Below are positions 59,408 to 64,000 of a stretch of DNA of 64,000 bases, piece after piece. Source of the stretch: UBA9715 sp045614225. GTDB taxonomy: Bacteria > Actinomycetota > Coriobacteriia > Coriobacteriales > Eggerthellaceae. The DNA is taken from positions 1-64,000 of the forward strand of contig JAZLCO010000115.1 in the NCBI GenBank assembly GCA_045614225.1, read 5' to 3'. Made by a program: the position numbers and the translations under genes. The first letter of the stretch is position 1. Each line of letters starts with the position of its first letter. Under the pieces are notes generated by a model. The model did no database searches. It was not told the DNA's origin and saw only the letters and a program-made list of their open reading frames with translations.

Positions 59408-61843
59408 ATGGCTTCACCCCTGAGAAAACGCCTTCCGCGCGAGTTGCGCAACAACTTGGGCAAGTACCTGGGCATGTTTCTGCTGCTCGCACTCGCCATT
59501 GCGTTTACCACAGGCTTCCTGGTGGCTGCGAGTTCCATCGAGGTCATCGGCAACGCAATGCGTGATGACTACTACACCGAGGATGGGCATTTCGCAACGA
59601 CGTTCGAGGCTGACGACAAATCAATCGATGCGGTCGAGGCGCTCGGGTGTACGGTCGTCAAGCAGTTCTACTATGATGCGCCGCTTGTCTTCGACGGTGC
59701 CGCCGACGGCACGCAGGCCCGCACGTTTCCGAACCGTGGGCAGTACAACCAGGTGGTCTATGCGCAAGGACGTGCGCCCGAAACCGATGCTGAAATTGCG
59801 CTTGACCGCGTGTTCTGTCAGAACAACGGACTAGAGCTGGGTGACACGGTGACTTTGGCCGGCCGCAGCATGCAGCTTGTCGGCATCATGACATTGTCCG
59901 ACTACACCTGCCTGTTCCAAAACAACTCGAGCTTCATTTTCAACGCCCTCAGCTTCACGACGGCTCAGGTAACGCAGGAGGCGTATGACCAGATCGACCA
60001 GGGGTCGGTCATATACAGCTACGCGTTCTATCTGGATGATCGAAGCATGTCGTTGCCCGACCGCACGGAGCTCGAGAAGAGCATGATGGAGACGTTGGCA
60101 GACGAGGGCGAGGTTGTCACCGATTTCGTCGATTATGCAGGCAACCAGGCCATGTTCTATGCCATGGATGACATCACGGGGGACCAGATGATGTGGAAGA
60201 TCCTGCTGGGGATGCTCATCGTCATCATGGCGTTCGTGTTCGTCGTGTTGACCGATGCCACCATTGAAGCGGAAAGCGCGATCATCGGCACGCTGCTCGC
60301 GAGTGGCTGGCGCAAGCGAGAGCTCGTCGCGCATTACATGACGCTTCCGACAGTCGTCGGCGTTGCCGGCGCGATTGCAGGCAACGCCTTGGGCTATACG
60401 TTGCTCGTGTTGCCCATGCAGAACCTTTACTATAATTCGTACGGCTTCCCGCCGTACCATACGACGTTCAATTTAGGCGTGCTCGTCTTCACCACCATCG
60501 TGCCGCTCGTACTGCTCGTCGTAATCACGTTCATCGGGTTGGTGCGCAAGCTGAAGGCTACGCCGCTGCAGTTTCTGCGCCGCGAGATAACGCATCGCTC
60601 GAAGCGGTCGAGCATGCATCTTCCTGAACGGCTGCGGTTCGTCACACGGTTTCGGTTGCGTGTGTTCGTGCGCAATTTGTCGCACTTTGCCACGCTGTTT
60701 TTCGGCATCATGTTCGGGAGCCTGCTGCTCTTGTTTGGGCTGGCCATGATGCCGCTCATGAACCATTTCGCCGAGGAGTCGGCCAAGGACGTGCCGGCAG
60801 AGCATCTCTATGTATTGAAGACGCCGATGGAGATCGATGTGACGAGCAGCGAGCGGGAAGCTATGGCCGCTGCTGAGGAGCTCATGCTGACCGAAGACCT
60901 TGGCAGCATCGATCCCGCGCATCTGCTTGGCCTTTATCTGGAGTCGTCGCGCGTCGATGCTGAAGCGAATGTGGCCAACACGCTCGAGAACTCGCCTGAG
61001 GCAATCGGACAGGTAGAGAAGTTCGCCATGACCACGCTTCAGACACCGCGCCGTTTAGGCAGTCTTTCGGAAGACATCACCGTGTACGGAATCCAGCCTG
61101 ATTCGCGGTACTGGAGCGATGTGCCCGTCCAGGACGGAAAAGCATGTGTGGGTTTGGGGGCGCAGCAGAAATGCGCGATTGGTCTTGATGAGGCACGTGA
61201 GTTCACCGACAAGTACACCGGCGATTCATATGAGATCTCGTTCGACCAAACGGTTGGCAACGCCACCACCATGAGCGTGTATTTGACGCTTGACGATTTC
61301 AACCGGCTGCTCGGCAACGATGCCGATTACTTCAGCGGTTATGCATCCGATCTGCCTCTCGCCCTGAACAGCCGCTATGTTGCAACAGAGATTACGCCGG
61401 AGCAGATGATGGGTGTTGCAGAGCAGATGCAAGATTCCATGGGCACCATGGCTCAGTCGCTGCTCTATGCCGTCGTGCCGCTGTTCCTCATCCTCATCTA
61501 CCTTCTCACCAAGACGGTCATCGACCGATCGGCGCGCTCCATCTCGTACATGAAGGTGTTCGGCTATCACGACCGCGAGATCTCGAAGCTCTACGTGCGT
61601 TCGATAACCGTCACGGTGCTCGTCTCGCTCGTGTTGTGTTTACCTATCATCGTAGGAGTGATCGACCTGCTCGTGCAGGTTATGATGTCGCAGTACTCGG
61701 GCAACCTTGAGATATGGATTGCACCGCAAACCTACGCAATCGAAGTCCTCATCGGTGCGGCCACCTATGCCGTTGTGGCTCTTCTGCACATGCGCCGCAT
61801 TCGTCGCGTACCGCTCGCCTTGGCCATGAAGGTGCAAGAATAG
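59408..61843 (+). CDS. Large FtsX-type ABC permease
   Basis: 811 residues from ATG 59408. One N-terminal helix, an extracytoplasmic domain, three helices (about 265-380), a second half beginning with a helix near 430, another outer domain, and three C-terminal helices. Such fused double-FtsX permeases are common in anaerobic Gram-positives. It ends VPLALAMKVQE. With the preceding ATPase it may move a lipid-linked or envelope substrate; the region gives no direct clue. Confidence 0.92.
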   Translation: MASPLRKRLPRELRNNLGKYLGMFLLLALAIAFTTGFLVAASSIEVIGNAMRDDYYTEDGHFATTFEADDKSIDAVEALGCTVVKQFYYDAPLVFDGAADGTQARTFPNRGQYNQVVYAQGRAPETDAEIALDRVFCQNNGLELGDTVTLAGRSMQLVGIMTLSDYTCLFQNNSSFIFNALSFTTAQVTQEAYDQIDQGSVIYSYAFYLDDRSMSLPDRTELEKSMMETLADEGEVVTDFVDYAGNQAMFYAMDDITGDQMMWKILLGMLIVIMAFVFVVLTDATIEAESAIIGTLLASGWRKRELVAHYMTLPTVVGVAGAIAGNALGYTLLVLPMQNLYYNSYGFPPYHTTFNLGVLVFTTIVPLVLLVVITFIGLVRKLKATPLQFLRREITHRSKRSSMHLPERLRFVTRFRLRVFVRNLSHFATLFFGIMFGSLLLLFGLAMMPLMNHFAEESAKDVPAEHLYVLKTPMEIDVTSSEREAMAAAEELMLTEDLGSIDPAHLLGLYLESSRVDAEANVANTLENSPEAIGQVEKFAMTTLQTPRRLGSLSEDITVYGIQPDSRYWSDVPVQDGKACVGLGAQQKCAIGLDEAREFTDKYTGDSYEISFDQTVGNATTMSVYLTLDDFNRLLGNDADYFSGYASDLPLALNSRYVATEITPEQMMGVAEQMQDSMGTMAQSLLYAVVPLFLILIYLLTKTVIDRSARSISYMKVFGYHDREISKLYVRSITVTVLVSLVLCLPIIVGVIDLLVQVMMSQYSGNLEIWIAPQTYAIEVLIGAATYAVVALLHMRRIRRVPLALAMKVQE

Positions 61844-61991
61844 CGTCTCGGGAAGACGCGGCGTTCTTTCAGCCGTTAATTGCACGTTTGCAGTTAGGCG
61901 ATTGGGACGAATTCCACACGACCGCTCACGCCGATGCAGCATTGTCGCGTACAATAGGAATGTTCTGCGAAATGCTGGAAAGGGGTGCGGG

Positions 61992-62768
61992 TTGGAAGGC
62001 TCCGGCAAACCAGAAGTGCTCGTCTTCGGCGGTACGACCGAGGGGCGCGAGATAGCTGGATGGCTGAGTGCGCGCGGCACGTGCTCTGTTGTCGTGAGCT
62101 CGTTGACCGAGTACGGTGGATCGCTTGTCGAGGGATTGCCGAACGTCGAGTCGCTGACGGGTCGCATGCTTCCCGATGCCATGGAGCACCTCATGCGCGA
62201 TCGCGCATTTGCATGCGTGGTCGATGCGACGCATCCTTACGCAGCGGGCGTTTCGGCAAGCATAGCCGCTTCATGCGAAGCGAGTGGAACTCCCCGTTTG
62301 CGCGTTCTACGCGAAGGCGAGCCCGAGGGCCCTTGGGCTGGCGTTGCGGATGCCGCAGAAGCGGCCCAGCTTGTTGCCGGCCGTGCGGGCAACGTGCTGC
62401 TCACAACGGGTAGCAATGATTTGCCGATTTACGTCGAGGCAATCGATGATTATCAAGAGCGAGTGTACGCACGCATCCTTCCGATGGAGAAGTCGATTGC
62501 GAGCGCCGATTCGCTTGGCATCCCCCTCGATCACATCATCGCCATGAAGGGCCCGTTCTCGAAGGAGCTCAACAGCGCCCTCATTCGGCAATTCGATATC
62601 AAGATGCTTGTGACGAAGGCATCGGGCAAATCCGGCGGTTTCTGGGAGAAGGTCGAGGCTGCGCGTGAGTGCGGCGTCGAGCTGATCGTCATCCGCCGCC
62701 CGATTCAGGAAGAGGGCCTGAGTTTGGAAGATGCGAAGCGCGAATTGGAGACGCGATTCGGTTTGTAA
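61992..62768 (+). CDS. cbiJ: Cobalt-precorrin-6A reductase
   Basis: NAD(P)H reduction in the corrin pathway. The TTG start at 61992 is proposed because AAGGGG stands 7-8 bases upstream and the product begins LEGSGKPEVLVFGGTTEGRE, the CobK/CbiJ N-terminus; 258 residues. Other motifs are VDATHPYAAGVS, LLTTGSNDL and MKGPFSKELN. It continues the anaerobic pathway after an 18-kb iron and transporter block. No second cobalamin riboswitch is seen in the 148 bp upstream. Confidence 0.93.
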   Translation: MEGSGKPEVLVFGGTTEGREIAGWLSARGTCSVVVSSLTEYGGSLVEGLPNVESLTGRMLPDAMEHLMRDRAFACVVDATHPYAAGVSASIAASCEASGTPRLRVLREGEPEGPWAGVADAAEAAQLVAGRAGNVLLTTGSNDLPIYVEAIDDYQERVYARILPMEKSIASADSLGIPLDHIIAMKGPFSKELNSALIRQFDIKMLVTKASGKSGGFWEKVEAARECGVELIVIRRPIQEEGLSLEDAKRELETRFGL

Positions 62769-62773
62769 TTAGT

Positions 62774-62838
62774 GAGTCAGGGGCCAGGGCATCGACTCAT
62801 TGTGCACAATGAGTCAGGGGTCAGACCCCTGACTCATT
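62774..62838. repeat. Compound palindrome between cbiJ and cbiET
   Basis: Contains a perfect 22-bp palindrome GACTCATTGTGCACAATGAG plus TC (62794-62815) and an overlapping AATGAGTCAGGGGTCAGACC up to CTGACTCATT (62808-62838), with a third partial arm GAGTCAGGGGCCA at 62774. GGGGTCAGACCCC-type palindromes are often linked to REP-type repeats. The core GACTCAT/ATGAGTC is shared with palindrome A. Confidence 0.8.
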
Positions 62839-62855
62839 CGAAAGAGGAGTAGAGC

Positions 62856-64000
62856 ATGAAGGTTTACGTTGTAGGCATTGGAATGGGCAACGCCGACACG
62901 CTGACGGTGGGGGCGAAACGTGCTATCGAAAGCAGCGATCTGCTCATTGGCGCAACGCGCTTGCTCGAATCGTTCGATTACGTGGCATGCGAAAAGCTCG
63001 ATCTCATCAAGCCGAGCGATATCATCGATGCTCTCGCGAATGCGACGTGTGAGCAGGCGAGCATTTTGATGTCGGGCGACGTGGGGTTCTACAGCGGTGC
63101 GACCGCGCTCTACGACAAGTTGGGCGAATACGACGTCGAAGTCATCCCGGGCATCTCCTCGCTCGTGTACTTCTGCGCGAAACTGCGTACGACATGGCAG
63201 GATGCCACGCTTGTTTCAGCTCATGGCCGCGAACACGATGCGGTGGGCGCAATCCAATCAAACGCGAAAACGTTCTGCATCACGGGTGGCAAAACCAAGG
63301 TCGATGACATCTGCCGCAGCTTGGTCGAGCGCGATCTCGGCGATGTTCAGGTGGCGGCCGGTGAGCGCCTGTCGTACGACGACGAGCGCATCATCGAAGG
63401 CACGGCTGCCGAGCTGGCCGAAATGACGTTCGAGAACCTGACGGTCATGCTTGCCGTGAACCCGAAGCCCGTGGCGCGCGCGTTCGCCGCTCCCTCGTTG
63501 GCCGACGGTGATTTCCTGAGGGGCAAAGCGCCCATGACGAAAGAAGAGGTTCGTGCGCTTGTCATCTCGAAGCTGCACATTGCTGCGGGTCATACCGTGT
63601 GGGATGTGGGTGCTGGCACGGGGTCGGTTTCGGTAGAGGCAGCTTTGGCCGCCTCGCGTGGAACCGTGTGCGCCATCGAGCGCAATGCCGATGCCATCGA
63701 GTTGATGCGCAAGAACCGCGAAGCGTTCGGTTTGACGAACCTCGTGGTGGTGGAAGGCGAGGCGCCTGCGGCGCTCGCTGGCTTGCCCGCACCCGATCGC
63801 GTTTTCATCGGAGGCTCGGCAGGAAACCTCGACGACATCATTGAAACTGCGCTGAGCGCAAATCCGTGTGCTCGGATCTGCGTCACGGCCATCACGCTCG
63901 AAACGCTTTCGAGCATGCTCGAGTGTCTGCGCAGTCGCGGTATCGAAGACGCCGACATCGTGCAGGTGTCGGTCGCACGCGCGGATAAAGTGGGCTCGTA
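62856..64000 (+). CDS. cbiET: Cobalt-precorrin C5,C15-methyltransferase / decarboxylase fusion (3' end cut)
   Basis: ATG 62856 with AAAGAGGAG upstream; 381 codons lie in the window and the end is missing. Residues 1 to about 200 are CbiE (KVYVVGIGMGNADTLT, ILMSGDVGFYSG, VIPGISSLVYF). From about 225, a class I methyltransferase (VWDVGAGTGSVSVEAAL, AIERNADAIELMRKN) is CbiT, which also decarboxylates the C12 acetate. The order equals CobL. Only a few residues are likely missing. Confidence 0.94.
   Translation, partial: MKVYVVGIGMGNADTLTVGAKRAIESSDLLIGATRLLESFDYVACEKLDLIKPSDIIDALANATCEQASILMSGDVGFYSGATALYDKLGEYDVEVIPGISSLVYFCAKLRTTWQDATLVSAHGREHDAVGAIQSNAKTFCITGGKTKVDDICRSLVERDLGDVQVAAGERLSYDDERIIEGTAAELAEMTFENLTVMLAVNPKPVARAFAAPSLADGDFLRGKAPMTKEEVRALVISKLHIAAGHTVWDVGAGTGSVSVEAALAASRGTVCAIERNADAIELMRKNREAFGLTNLVVVEGEAPAALAGLPAPDRVFIGGSAGNLDDIIETALSANPCARICVTAITLETLSSMLECLRSRGIEDADIVQVSVARADKVGS

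Noticed and set aside
61844..61991. Second cobalamin riboswitch before cbiJ
   Set aside because: No B12 box or GGGAA-type element is found; only a small GCGTCT/AGACGC hairpin at the end of the permease gene and a weak TACAAT at 61950.
1..64000. tRNA, rRNA, prophage or insertion sequence genes
   Set aside because: None was recognised on either strand; no transposase, integrase or phage structural motif was seen among the reading frames.

Overview
The window reads as chromosomal DNA of an anaerobic, moderately GC-rich actinobacterium, most likely a coriobacterium of the Eggerthellaceae type. This placement is inference. It rests on a GlnR-like regulator, the DapL lysine route, a type III glutamine synthetase, Tat/lipobox proteins, and the DUF4418, DUF6110 and YGPP-repeat small proteins. 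No rRNA, tRNA, CRISPR array, prophage or transposase was found. Nearly all DNA is coding, and the edges cut pyrG (left) and cbiET (right).

Region 1 (1-27.6 kb) is a nitrogen-assimilation island. It holds a GlnR-like regulator with a degenerate receiver, glutamate synthase (gltB, gltD), type III glutamine synthetase, an ammonium channel and a P-II protein. With them are seven glutamine-using enzymes: PyrG, GltB, PurF, CarA(B), GlmS, a MurT-GatD fusion and AsnB. DapF and DapL also lie here. Arrays of 5-base half-sites (GAAAC/TTAAC type) at 11-bp steps lie upstream of the regulator, gltB, glnA and amt, and resemble actinobacterial GlnR boxes. A dispersed imperfect palindrome (about 50-70 bp, roughly eight copies) lies between these genes and has entered two reading frames; one copy forms the linker that joins MurT to GatD.

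Region 2 (27.8-43.9 kb) is one long plus-strand tetrapyrrole operon behind a cobalamin riboswitch: cbiL, an ABC-2 exporter, cbiK, a surface protein with two NEAT-like domains, hemA-sirC fusion, hemC, cobA-hemD fusion, hemB, hemL, cbiD, cbiF, cbiG, cbiH and hemH. It makes 5-aminolevulinate from glutamate, then uroporphyrinogen III, then cobalt-corrinoids by the anaerobic route. The last corrin genes (cbiJ, cbiET) resume at 62-64 kb.

Region 3 (43.9-61.8 kb) separates the two corrin blocks. It starts with a minus-strand pair: a Tat-type lipoprotein with five 17-residue YGPP repeats, and a radical SAM/SPASM enzyme 2 bp downstream. This looks like a substrate-maturase pair and is the best candidate for an undescribed system. 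An iron-uptake locus of the FetMP / Campylobacter P19 type follows (FTR1, P19 lipoprotein, DUF2318 protein, two FtsX-type permeases, ATPase, FMN-binding lipoprotein). Then come a second small ABC system with DUF4418, a DtxR-family regulator, a P-type metal ATPase flanked by two small proteins, and a MacB-like ABC pair. Inverted repeats near the FTR1, dtxR and DUF6110 promoters suggest metal control.

Together the window links ammonium capture, glutamate/glutamine supply, glutamate-derived tetrapyrroles, and the iron and cobalt handling they need.
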